From the NCBI GenBank assembly GCA_045604945.1, contig JAZUPA010000050.1, positions 1 through 14,800 of the forward strand: a stretch of DNA of 14,800 bases. The letters run 5' to 3'. A program made the translations under genes and the position numbers. Below the pieces are notes generated by a model. It was not told the origin of the DNA. It made no database searches and saw only the letters and a program-made list of their open reading frames with translations. Every line of letters begins with the position of its first letter. Within the stretch, counting starts at the first letter, position 1. Shown piece by piece: positions 6,831-14,071 of the stretch. The stretch is from JAISGQ01 sp045604945 (GTDB lineage Bacteria > Bacillota > Clostridia > Oscillospirales > Acutalibacteraceae).

Positions 6831-6890
6831 CGCCTGTCAACACTGTATTTTTTTCCTCCCCGCCTCAGCTCAGAAAACAACCTCACTATG

Positions 6891-6930
6891 CAAAAAGGAA
6901 TGCACACGCTTTTGCCTGTGCATTCCTTTT
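6891..6930 (-). terminator. Terminator of the DUF4430 lipoprotein gene
   Basis: A perfect 14-base-pair stem (AAAAGGAATGCACA, 6893-6906, with 6917-6930) with a ten-base loop lies 19 bases beyond the stop codon on the minus strand. There the stem ends in TTTTT, a normal U-tract. Confidence 0.8.
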
Positions 6931-6949
6931 GTATTATGCGTTGATTTTA

Positions 6950-7354
6950 TCAGTCGTCAAAGTTGGGAACAACGGTGTAAACGAGCTTGATGGTCTCGCC
7001 GTCCTTGACGATGATATCGTCAAAGGTACCCATGATCTGGTTGCCCTCGGTATCGGTGGTCATCCAGGTGCAGCCGTCGTTGAATACGTCAGCAACATAG
7101 CCGTCGATGTTCTCAACGAACATTGCATAGTAGGTATCCTCAGTGATAAGACCTGCTTCAAAGAGAGCCTCACGGAGAGTTGCGCCGGAGGTTACGTTAA
7201 GCTCATAGGGCTTCTCGGTGCCGTCCTCGAGAACGAGGATGATGTTGGTGGTGATCTTGTCACCGCTTCCTGCTTCTTCCTTTGCGCCGCAGCCTGCGAT
7301 GAGGCCGAAGCAAAGAACAAGAGCCAGAATGAGTGCTGTGATTTTCAGTTTCAT
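6950..7354 (-). CDS. DUF4430-type lipoprotein
   Basis: A 134-residue membrane-anchored surface lipoprotein. The signal peptide (MKLKITALILALVLCFGL) ends in the lipobox LIAGC, with lipidated Cys22. After a short acidic linker, residues about 34-130 (TTNIILVLEDGTEKPYELNV ... GETIKLVYTVV) match the ubiquitin-like, beta-rich DUF4430 fold, related to the C-terminal domain of cobalamin-binding transcobalamin. Family members often sit near vitamin transport genes, but no such gene is seen here and the ligand is unknown. GGAG lies ten bases before the ATG. It diverges from the regulator-ABC operon, and the two promoters flank one large inverted repeat, so a link in regulation is likely. Confidence 0.85.
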   Translation of the reverse strand: MKLKITALILALVLCFGLIAGCGAKEEAGSGDKITTNIILVLEDGTEKPYELNVTSGATLREALFEAGLITEDTYYAMFVENIDGYVADVFNDGCTWMTTDTEGNQIMGTFDDIIVKDGETIKLVYTVVPNFDD

Positions 7355-7401
7355 GGATTCTTCACTCCTTTTTTATTGTACCATTAAAGGGTACTGTCTG
7401 C

Positions 7402-7430
7402 AGTATAGCATGACAATTTCGCAAGGTCAA
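7402..7430 (-). promoter_or_regulatory. Promoter of the DUF4430 gene
   Basis: On the minus strand TTGACC (7425-7430) and TATACT (7402-7407) are 17 bases apart. Transcription would start near 7395, right at a small hairpin GTACC/GGTAC (7378-7394) that could sit at the 5' end of the message. Confidence 0.7.
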
Positions 7431-7433
7431 TAG

Positions 7434-7476
7434 AAAATGAGAAATTTTTATCGTTTTGAGAAAAAATTCTCATTTT
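7434..7476. promoter_or_regulatory. Large inverted repeat between divergent promoters, probable operator
   Basis: AAAATGAGAAATTTTT (7434-7449) pairs with the complement of 7461-7476 at 15 of 16 positions around an 11-base centre. It fills the space between the two -35 boxes (7425-7430 and 7481-7486). Two-fold symmetry fits a dimeric regulator, and the YheO/DauR-type protein encoded next door is the obvious candidate. Confidence 0.6.
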
Positions 7477-7480
7477 TACA

Positions 7481-7508
7481 TTGACAACCCACTCAGTCGA
7501 TGTATAAT
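7481..7508 (+). promoter_or_regulatory. Promoter of the regulator-ABC operon
   Basis: TTGACA (7481-7486) and TATAAT (7503-7508) are 16 bases apart, with transcription expected to start near 7515, about 50 bases before the regulator start. It should drive the whole downstream operon. Confidence 0.8.
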
Positions 7509-7563
7509 TAAAGTAAGCAGACAGTTAAACATGAATAAATATCCTATATAAAGCAGGTGCAAT

Positions 7564-8202
7564 ATGAGGAAAGAATTTGAGCGGTTTCTGAATCTTATGG
7601 AGTTTCTGTCGCTGACTCTCGGAGAGACCTTCGGGGCGGGAATCTTTGACCTGAGCGACCCTGAGCGCCCTCTTATAGGTACGGCAAACAGCCATAAAAA
7701 GGTTCAGGAAAAAGTCCGTACATTTATCGAGGAAGCCACAGACAGCAAAATGGCTCAGGCAAACGGATATCTTGTAAATCAGCCCTTAACCGTTGACACA
7801 AAGCTTTTAAAACTGTCCATATACTTTATCCGTGACGATGAGGGCGCTGTCATAGGCGCATTCTGGCTGAGTATGAACTGCGATGTTTTCATGAAGATGA
7901 GCGCACTGGTCGAAACCATGATGTGCTTCAGCCATGAAGACATGAACTCCGAGGAGATAGAAGCCAAAAAATCCATCCGCCGTGAGCCTTCTCTTGACTG
8001 CATCACCGAGGTAATAAAGGAATTCGGCGTGGAGTCGGGGAGAGCAACTCTCTCAGAGCGGCAGGAGATAATATGCGACCTTTATGACACAGGCGTGTTT
8101 GAGATAAAGGGCTCTGTTGCAAAAACTGCCGAGGCACTCGGAATTTCAGAACAGACCGTCTACCGCTATATAACAAAAATCAAAAAAGCCCGTGGCTGGT
8201 AA
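7564..8202 (+). CDS. YheO/DauR-type PAS-HTH transcriptional regulator
   Basis: A 212-residue cytoplasmic regulator. Residues about 8-115 match the YheO-like PAS domain: a start FLNLMEFLSLTLGETFG, then DLSDPERPLIGTANS, and the diagnostic DDEGAVIGAFWLSMNCD. Residues about 160-210 are a DauR-like helix-turn-helix (LSERQEIICDLYDTGVF, then SVAKTAEALGISEQTVYRYI). Relatives act as repressors of small metabolic or transport operons; the ligand is not predictable. It heads the operon, 32 bases before the first ABC gene, and lies beside a dyad that could be its operator, so feedback control is likely. The ribosome site (GCAGGTG) is weaker than for the other genes, but the ATG fits the family start. Confidence 0.85.
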   Translation: MRKEFERFLNLMEFLSLTLGETFGAGIFDLSDPERPLIGTANSHKKVQEKVRTFIEEATDSKMAQANGYLVNQPLTVDTKLLKLSIYFIRDDEGAVIGAFWLSMNCDVFMKMSALVETMMCFSHEDMNSEEIEAKKSIRREPSLDCITEVIKEFGVESGRATLSERQEIICDLYDTGVFEIKGSVAKTAEALGISEQTVYRYITKIKKARGW

Positions 8203-8234
8203 ACCAAAAATCATAACCGAGCGAGGAATTCAAA

Positions 8235-10034
8235 ATGGGAAAGGTAAAAATAAACCGATTCGGAAAGATGCTTAACCGAAAAGCAAAAACAAATACCGCC
8301 AGTGTGCGAAGCGGTGACACGACCCAGTCAAAGGTGCGTCACAAGGGAATGTGGCGGAGATTCTTCCACACATTCTTAAACGCAAAAGTTCCTTATCCTA
8401 CATTGCTTCTGTACATCGCACTGTCAGCGGCTTATTCACACTTTGCGGTGTATATTCCCCAGGTAAATGCAAACTTCTTTACCGGCGATGCAAGTGTTGA
8501 AAGCGTCTCAATGTTCATCGGCTGTGAGCTGGCACTGACAGTTGCAAGCCAGATAATTCTCTATGTAAACCACGTTTTCAGAGCGAAAACAAACCGCAAC
8601 CTGAGAAACGTACTCTGGCGCAGAATACTGCGCATGAAGCCCAGCTACTATGACAAGGTGTCTTCAAATACTCTCCTCAGCCGTATCACCACCGATACCG
8701 AGGCTCTCAACAGCTTCGTAATGGATATAATTCTGGGTATTGCATTTCAGATATACATGCTGATTCTCACCATAGGTGAAATGAGTGATATCAGTATGCG
8801 TGCTGCTGTGATAATGCTTGCATTCGTGCCGCTTTCACTGCTTATTTCCTTTGTGATGGGCAGACTGAACCTTAAATTCCAGAACGCGGCAAAATTCAAG
8901 ATGTCCGACCTTACAAACTACCTCAGCGAGCTGGTTGCAAGTCTCCACGTTGTAAAGGCATTCAACCGTCAGAGCTTTGAGACCCGGCGCGGCAAGAAGG
9001 TAATTGATGACTGCTACGCAGCCCAGCGCAACACTATCTGGCTTGACATTGCAAAGCAGATAGTGGGTACAATTTTCGGCATGCTCCCTGAAATAGCAAT
9101 AATCCTGATGGGTGTAAGAATGCTGCAGGACAGCACCCTTACCCCTGCAGGCTGGTATACATTCTATATCTATTCAGGTACGCTCATCACCTTTGTTGGC
9201 AGTCTTGGCGGTCTGTGGGAACAGACAAAGTCCATTCAGGGACAGCTCAACAAGGTCACTGATGTTCTCTATGAAAAGGAAGAGGGCATTGAGCCATATG
9301 TAAAGGAAGCTGTCGAGTCAGGCGACATTGTATTTGACAATGTTTCCTTCAGCTATGACGAAACAAAGGCTCTCGATGAGGTTTCCTTCACTATCCCCAA
9401 AAGCAAGACAACTGCCCTTGTCGGTTACAGCGGCGCAGGAAAGTCTACTGTCTTGAAGCTCCTTGAGCGAGTTTACGATCCCGATGAGGGACGTATCCTT
9501 CTCTGCGGCAGCGAGCTTAAGGATTACAGCCTTAAGGAATGGCGTTCAAAAATAGCCTTCGTTCCTCAGAACGCCCCCATGATCTCAGGTACTATCCGTG
9601 AGAATATTCTCTACGGCATCAAGAGAGAGGTCAGCGACGAGGAGATAATGGAAGCTGCAAGGCTTGTATTTATCGACGAGTTCATCGAAAGCTGTCCCGA
9701 CAAACTTGAGCATCAGGTCGGTCAGTTCGGCTCAAAGCTCTCAGGGGGGCAGAGACAGAAGATCTCCATCGCAAGAGCAATTCTCATGAAGACAGAATAT
9801 CTCATTCTGGACGAACCCACCGCAAGCCTTGATATTCTTTCTGCTGAGGAGGTTGCCGATGCAATCGACGCTCTGCAGCACAAGATCACAATTATAATGA
9901 TCGCACACCAGCCGAGAATTGTCCGCAATGCAGACCACATTGTTGTGCTCAGCAAGGAACATTCTGCCGTCGAAGGCACTCACAGCGAGCTTATGAACGA
10001 GAATGAGTTCTATACTCAGCTCATGCAGGAATAA
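8235..10034 (+). CDS. ABC exporter half-transporter 1 (membrane plus ATPase)
   Basis: A 599-residue half-transporter of the exporter type, with a membrane domain followed by an ATPase. A basic N-terminal tail of about 45 residues precedes six membrane spans (about 50-340). The ATPase has Walker A GYSGAGKST (397-405), Q-loop VPQN, signature LSGGQ (502-506), Walker B LILDE with catalytic Glu527, D-loop ASLD, and H-loop His558 in MIAHQP. All motifs are intact, so this half should hydrolyse ATP. The gene ends 16 bases before a second half-transporter; two adjacent, different halves usually form a heterodimer. Substrate unknown: relatives export drugs, lipids or peptides. Confidence 0.92.
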   Translation: MGKVKINRFGKMLNRKAKTNTASVRSGDTTQSKVRHKGMWRRFFHTFLNAKVPYPTLLLYIALSAAYSHFAVYIPQVNANFFTGDASVESVSMFIGCELALTVASQIILYVNHVFRAKTNRNLRNVLWRRILRMKPSYYDKVSSNTLLSRITTDTEALNSFVMDIILGIAFQIYMLILTIGEMSDISMRAAVIMLAFVPLSLLISFVMGRLNLKFQNAAKFKMSDLTNYLSELVASLHVVKAFNRQSFETRRGKKVIDDCYAAQRNTIWLDIAKQIVGTIFGMLPEIAIILMGVRMLQDSTLTPAGWYTFYIYSGTLITFVGSLGGLWEQTKSIQGQLNKVTDVLYEKEEGIEPYVKEAVESGDIVFDNVSFSYDETKALDEVSFTIPKSKTTALVGYSGAGKSTVLKLLERVYDPDEGRILLCGSELKDYSLKEWRSKIAFVPQNAPMISGTIRENILYGIKREVSDEEIMEAARLVFIDEFIESCPDKLEHQVGQFGSKLSGGQRQKISIARAILMKTEYLILDEPTASLDILSAEEVADAIDALQHKITIIMIAHQPRIVRNADHIVVLSKEHSAVEGTHSELMNENEFYTQLMQE

Positions 10035-10050
10035 GGAAGGAGGAGTAAAC

Positions 10051-11784
10051 ATGAAAACAACCAAGCGCACAAAGAAAACCAAAGAAAACTACACCTCCTG
10101 GAAATCCCTGCTGAAGTTCTATACAAAGGTAAAACTCCCCTGGTTCTGGCTCCTGCTGGTATTCCTCTCCTCCTTTGCAATAAAGGAAGTGCAGTCTCAG
10201 ATGGTGCCTTACCTTACCGCAGTGCAGACAGGCGCTATTGAGCAGGGCGGATTCCTGCTGGGCTTTGTTGTCCTGTCCATCACCACAGGAATCGTTGAAG
10301 CCATGCAGGGCGGTCTTAATGAGCTCAGTGCAGCCATAACCACCCGAAATGTCCGTCACACCGTATGGCGCAAGCTCATTCACCTTCCTATGTCCGTATA
10401 CAACAAGGAAGACCCCCAGCGCTTTGTTTCCCGTGTCACACAGGACACCACAGGCGCATATGCAGCGGTAGCCTGCATTATACAGTTCTGGTCCATTATC
10501 TACGGCATCTACACAAACTTCATAAAGATGTACCGTCTTTATGACGAGCTGGCACTTATAATGCTCACCGCAATCCCCATGACCATACTCACCTCCTACA
10601 TCTGCGGAAGACTGCAGTATTCCATGGAACGCATAACCAATTCAGCCTTTGCCGCCATCACCAACTTCTTCGGTGAGCGTCTGCCCAACCTGCTGCACAT
10701 CAAGACAAGCAGCATGGAGGACGAAGAATACGAAAAGGGCGTAAAGGCAAACAACGACAAGTATAAGGCAGATATCCGAAGGCTCAACCGCTTCATTTTC
10801 TCCGCACCTCTCGGTACGCTGTCCATGTATGTAAATCAGATAATTCTTCTGGTTGTTGCTTCAATTCTTGTCCGCAACGGCACCATGAAGATGGGTCAGA
10901 TGATAAATCTGTACAACTATTTCATTCTGTTCATGGGCAACACCTTTATGATAAATGCAGTATGGCAGAATATGAAGCTGTCCCACGGCGCCTGCACCAC
11001 CATTGCAAGACTTTCTGAAATAAAGGACGAAAATCTTGAGGGCGGAATCGACGTCTCAGAGGAATCAAAGGATATTGTATTTGACAATGTTACCTTTGCT
11101 TACGAAGAGGGCGTCGATGTGCTCAAGGGCGTAAGCTTTACTATCCCCAACGGCAAGGTAACCGCCATCGTCGGTGAAAACGGAAGCGGAAAGTCCACGA
11201 TAATCAAGCTTCTTGAACGCTTTGACGAGCCCTCCGCAGGCGCTATCCGTCTGGGCGAGGACGATATAAAGGACGTAAACCTCCGTCAGTGGCGTGATGC
11301 ACTGGGCTATCTCTCTCAGAATAACCAGACCGTAAAGGGAAGTCTGAAAGAAAACATCTGCTACGGCATCGACAGAGAATGCAGTGATGAAGAAATCAAG
11401 AGCGCCGCATCCCTTGCCTGTGCTTATGATTTCATCATGGAAAAGGAAGAGGGCTTTGATGCAGAAGTCAGCCAGCTTGACAGCAAGCTTTCAGGCGGCG
11501 AGCTGCAGAGACTTGCCATCGCCAGAATGATACTCAAGAAACCCCAGTACCTCATCATGGACGAAGCCACCAGCGGCATTGACGTTGTAAGCGAAGCAGA
11601 GGTACTTGAAGGCATCAATAACGTCATGGAAGGAAAGACCGTTGTCATGGTCAGCCACGACATGGAGCTTATCCGCCGGGCAGACCACATTGTTGTCCTT
11701 AACGACGGCGTAATTGAAGCCAGCGGCAGCTATGACGAGGTTGCAGAAAGCAGCCAGCTTTTCGCTCAGCTCCTGGCTGTCTGA
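10051..11784 (+). CDS. ABC exporter half-transporter 2 (membrane plus ATPase)
   Basis: A 577-residue partner of the preceding half-transporter. Six spans lie within about residues 25-330. The ATPase has Walker A GENGSGKST (375-383), Q-loop LSQN, signature LSGGE (480-484, Glu where LSGGQ is usual), Walker B LIMDE with Glu505, and H-loop His536 in MVSHD. Catalytic residues are present in both halves, so any asymmetry lies in the signature rather than in a lost glutamate. I chose ATG 10051 because GGAAGGAGGAG sits just before it; an in-frame ATG at 10003 lies inside the previous gene and has no ribosome site. Confidence 0.92.
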   Translation: MKTTKRTKKTKENYTSWKSLLKFYTKVKLPWFWLLLVFLSSFAIKEVQSQMVPYLTAVQTGAIEQGGFLLGFVVLSITTGIVEAMQGGLNELSAAITTRNVRHTVWRKLIHLPMSVYNKEDPQRFVSRVTQDTTGAYAAVACIIQFWSIIYGIYTNFIKMYRLYDELALIMLTAIPMTILTSYICGRLQYSMERITNSAFAAITNFFGERLPNLLHIKTSSMEDEEYEKGVKANNDKYKADIRRLNRFIFSAPLGTLSMYVNQIILLVVASILVRNGTMKMGQMINLYNYFILFMGNTFMINAVWQNMKLSHGACTTIARLSEIKDENLEGGIDVSEESKDIVFDNVTFAYEEGVDVLKGVSFTIPNGKVTAIVGENGSGKSTIIKLLERFDEPSAGAIRLGEDDIKDVNLRQWRDALGYLSQNNQTVKGSLKENICYGIDRECSDEEIKSAASLACAYDFIMEKEEGFDAEVSQLDSKLSGGELQRLAIARMILKKPQYLIMDEATSGIDVVSEAEVLEGINNVMEGKTVVMVSHDMELIRRADHIVVLNDGVIEASGSYDEVAESSQLFAQLLAV

Positions 11785-11808
11785 TAACCAATAACAGGAG
11801 GCATATAT

Positions 11809-12759
11809 ATGTCACAGGCTTTAATTTTCAAATCAAAACTTATAAAGGAATATGACCCGAAGCAGACGGATGTATCTCAGTTTAAAATCCCTCTCAAGGT
11901 TGATCAGAACCTTTATGAGCGTGATCTTCTCAATTTCCGCAGACGCTTTGCTGTCTGCCGTGAAGCTTCAGATGTTCAGAAAAACGATATGGCCACCATA
12001 TCCTGCAGTTCTGCCCTTCCCCGCTTTAATAAAAACAGCGTTACCATCCGCATAGGCATGGGACTTTTCAGTCGTGAGCTTGAAGATCAGATCACAGGCT
12101 GGAAGGTCGGTCAGAGCGGCACTGTAACTGTAAATGAGCAGGAAGTTTCGGTTACCGTTGAAAGCGCAAAACGTGAAGTTCTTCCCGAAATCACCGATGA
12201 GCTCGCCCTTCGCTGCGGTGATCCCAACATAAAGACAGCAGAGGATATTTTCGCCTACTGCAGGGGAAAGCAGTTTGATGTTGAACTGGAAGAGCCCCTT
12301 GACGAAGCATTCACTTACCTTTCACGCGTTGTATTTGAGGAATGCAAATTTGACATTGACGAAGAAGAACTCAGGGCTGCCCGTGAGCGAATGGTTTCCG
12401 AATTCGGTAAACATTCCGTATTCGGCGGACGGGAGCTCGATGATGTCACCGATGAGGAATTCTTGAGCATATTCTCCTTCTCAAAGGAAGATATACTAAA
12501 GAGCATGGAAGTATCGGGAGAATACACCCTGAAAGCCGCCGTGCTCGGTCAGGTCATGCTCGAGCGTGCAGGAAAGCTTTATACAGAGGATGATTACGAT
12601 AATTATATCAGCCGCTGCATGAATGCAAACGGAAAGTCCGAAGAGGAGGTGCGCAGTGAGCGCACGGTATTCGGCTTCATTCTCGACAACTACGGCGACT
12701 ACTGCTTGAACGAGCTTGAAGCACTTGCCCTTCGCAAGCTCAAGGAGGGCATCGAATGA
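11809..12759 (+). CDS. Trigger-factor-like PPIase/chaperone, paralogue 1
   Basis: A 316-residue cytoplasmic protein without signal peptide. Residues about 55-120 resemble the FKBP-type prolyl isomerase domain of trigger factor (VQKNDMATISC, then IGMGLFSRELEDQITGWKVG). This is followed by LPEITDE (125-131), matching the LPELDDEF that opens the trigger-factor C-terminal chaperone arms, and about 185 acidic helical residues. The N-terminal ribosome-docking domain, with its GFRKGK loop, is missing; instead there is a short segment with YDPKQTDVSQFKIP that is shared with the next gene. Thus it is probably a chaperone not bound to the ribosome, perhaps for the substrate of the ABC exporter. AGGAGG lies seven bases before the ATG. 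Isomerase activity is uncertain. Confidence 0.75.
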   Translation: MSQALIFKSKLIKEYDPKQTDVSQFKIPLKVDQNLYERDLLNFRRRFAVCREASDVQKNDMATISCSSALPRFNKNSVTIRIGMGLFSRELEDQITGWKVGQSGTVTVNEQEVSVTVESAKREVLPEITDELALRCGDPNIKTAEDIFAYCRGKQFDVELEEPLDEAFTYLSRVVFEECKFDIDEEELRAARERMVSEFGKHSVFGGRELDDVTDEEFLSIFSFSKEDILKSMEVSGEYTLKAAVLGQVMLERAGKLYTEDDYDNYISRCMNANGKSEEEVRSERTVFGFILDNYGDYCLNELEALALRKLKEGIE

Positions 12760-13697
12760 GCAGACCCTTCCTCACAAGAGTAATATCCCTGTGGGATTAT
12801 AAGCAGGCGGATATTTCCAAATTCTGCACACCCTTTGAAGCAGACCGCGAGCAGATTGAAGAAGGTATGCTGTCACTGCGCAAAAAACACGCATACCTGA
12901 CACCTGCCGATGAGGTCGCCGCAGGGGACATCGTAACTATTGCCTGCCGCTCGGAAAAGGGCAAATACAATAAAGACAGCGTAAAACTGAATGTCGGAAA
13001 GAACCTGTACAGCCGTGAAATAGAAGCAGAGCTTCTCAGCATGGCAGCTGGCGAAGAAAAAGACATTACCGCTGACGGTGTTTCTGTACATATAAAAGTT
13101 CTTAAAATCGAAAGAACTCAGCTGCCTGAGCTTAATGATGAATTCCTTTCTGCCAACCTTCAGACCGTCCACACCATGAAGGAGCTTGAAGAATGGTACA
13201 TAAACGCTCAGCTTGAAGAGCACATCAAGCAGCAGGCAGCAATGGCGGCGGACCATATCAAGGGCTGCGTTCTCGAAAACAGCAAAATAGATGTAAACGA
13301 GGACGAGCGGCTCGCCGTCCGCGCTCAGGGCGAAAAAATTGTCCGTGATATGTGGGTGCTCAACGGTCTGCCCCTTGACGAAATGACCGACGAGCAGGCG
13401 GAAGAAATCCTTGGATTGCCTTCAGCACAGGACTATATAGACTGGTTTTCCGATCTCAGCGAAATCGATATTTCCAATTCAGCCATAGGCTATGAGCTTC
13501 TTCTCAGAGATGGCAAATCCCCCACGGAAGAAGACTATCACGGGGCACTGAGAAAGATGAAAGAAGAGGAATTTATCCCTTCTGAACAGCTCACCGACTA
13601 TACATACGGAGCATACGCAAGACAGGTGTGCTCGGAATATTATTATGATTTGCTTGAAAGCTATGCTTATGATATAATCAAGGAGAAATTACTATGA
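12756..13697 (+). CDS. Trigger-factor-like PPIase/chaperone, paralogue 2
   Basis: A 313-residue paralogue of the preceding protein. Shared marks are WDYKQADISKFCTP near the N-terminus, an FKBP-like region (about 55-118, AAGDIVTIACRSEKGKYN then VGKNLYSREIEAELLSM), LPELNDEF (123-130) and a long acidic helical tail. It too lacks the ribosome-docking loop. The two genes overlap by ATGA, with AAGGAGG inside the first, so they are translated together and could form a heterodimer. Divergence is high, which points to an old duplication and distinct roles. Confidence 0.75.
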   Translation: MSRPFLTRVISLWDYKQADISKFCTPFEADREQIEEGMLSLRKKHAYLTPADEVAAGDIVTIACRSEKGKYNKDSVKLNVGKNLYSREIEAELLSMAAGEEKDITADGVSVHIKVLKIERTQLPELNDEFLSANLQTVHTMKELEEWYINAQLEEHIKQQAAMAADHIKGCVLENSKIDVNEDERLAVRAQGEKIVRDMWVLNGLPLDEMTDEQAEEILGLPSAQDYIDWFSDLSEIDISNSAIGYELLLRDGKSPTEEDYHGALRKMKEEEFIPSEQLTDYTYGAYARQVCSEYYYDLLESYAYDIIKEKLL

Positions 13698-14008
13698 TAG
13701 AATACGCAAACTACGAAAACTACGAACAGATTCTCTCCGAGGGCTTTACCCTTGTTGACTTCTACTCCGAGACCTGCGGTCCCTGCAAGGTACTTTCCAA
13801 AATTCTTGAGGATATAGCCTGTGAACTGCCCTTTGTCAACATTCTCAAGGTAAATACCACCTTCTTCCCGAAGCTGGGTGCCGACAACAACATCGATGCT
13901 GTTCCCACAGTATTCTTTGTAAAAGACGGCGAGATACTTGAGCGTGTTGTAGGTCTTATGGACAGAGACGAAGTCATGGAGAAGATCGGAGAGCATTACT
14001 ACGGCTGA
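13694..14008 (+). CDS. trxA: Thioredoxin
   Basis: A 104-residue thioredoxin with the active site CGPC (Cys28 and Cys31) in FYSETCGPCK, where most thioredoxins have WCGPC: the Trp is replaced by Thr. The cis-proline motif is VPTVFFVKDGE. No signal peptide, so it acts in the cytoplasm as a disulfide reductant. It overlaps the chaperone-like gene by ATGA and has AAGGAG eight bases upstream. Its next neighbour is a thioredoxin-reductase-like protein, its likely electron donor. The Trp change may alter redox potential or partner choice. Confidence 0.92.
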   Translation: MIEYANYENYEQILSEGFTLVDFYSETCGPCKVLSKILEDIACELPFVNILKVNTTFFPKLGADNNIDAVPTVFFVKDGEILERVVGLMDRDEVMEKIGEHYYG

Positions 14009-14024
14009 TTTTTCCATAAAGCAG

Positions 14025-14053
14025 AAAGGTCGGGCGGCACTGCCCGATCTTTT
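14025..14053 (+). terminator. Weak terminator or attenuator between the thioredoxin and reductase genes
   Basis: AAAGGTCGGGC (14025-14035) pairs with GCCCGATCTTT (14042-14052), with one G-U pair and a six-base loop. The following T-run is very short (TTC). It could lower expression of the reductase relative to upstream genes, or stabilise the upstream message. Confidence 0.45.
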
Positions 14054-14071
14054 CAAAAAAGGAGTTTAATT

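Noticed and set aside
6929..7387. Plus-strand frame of 152 codons
   Set aside because: Antisense shadow of the DUF4430 lipoprotein, which has a promoter, ribosome site, lipobox and terminator.
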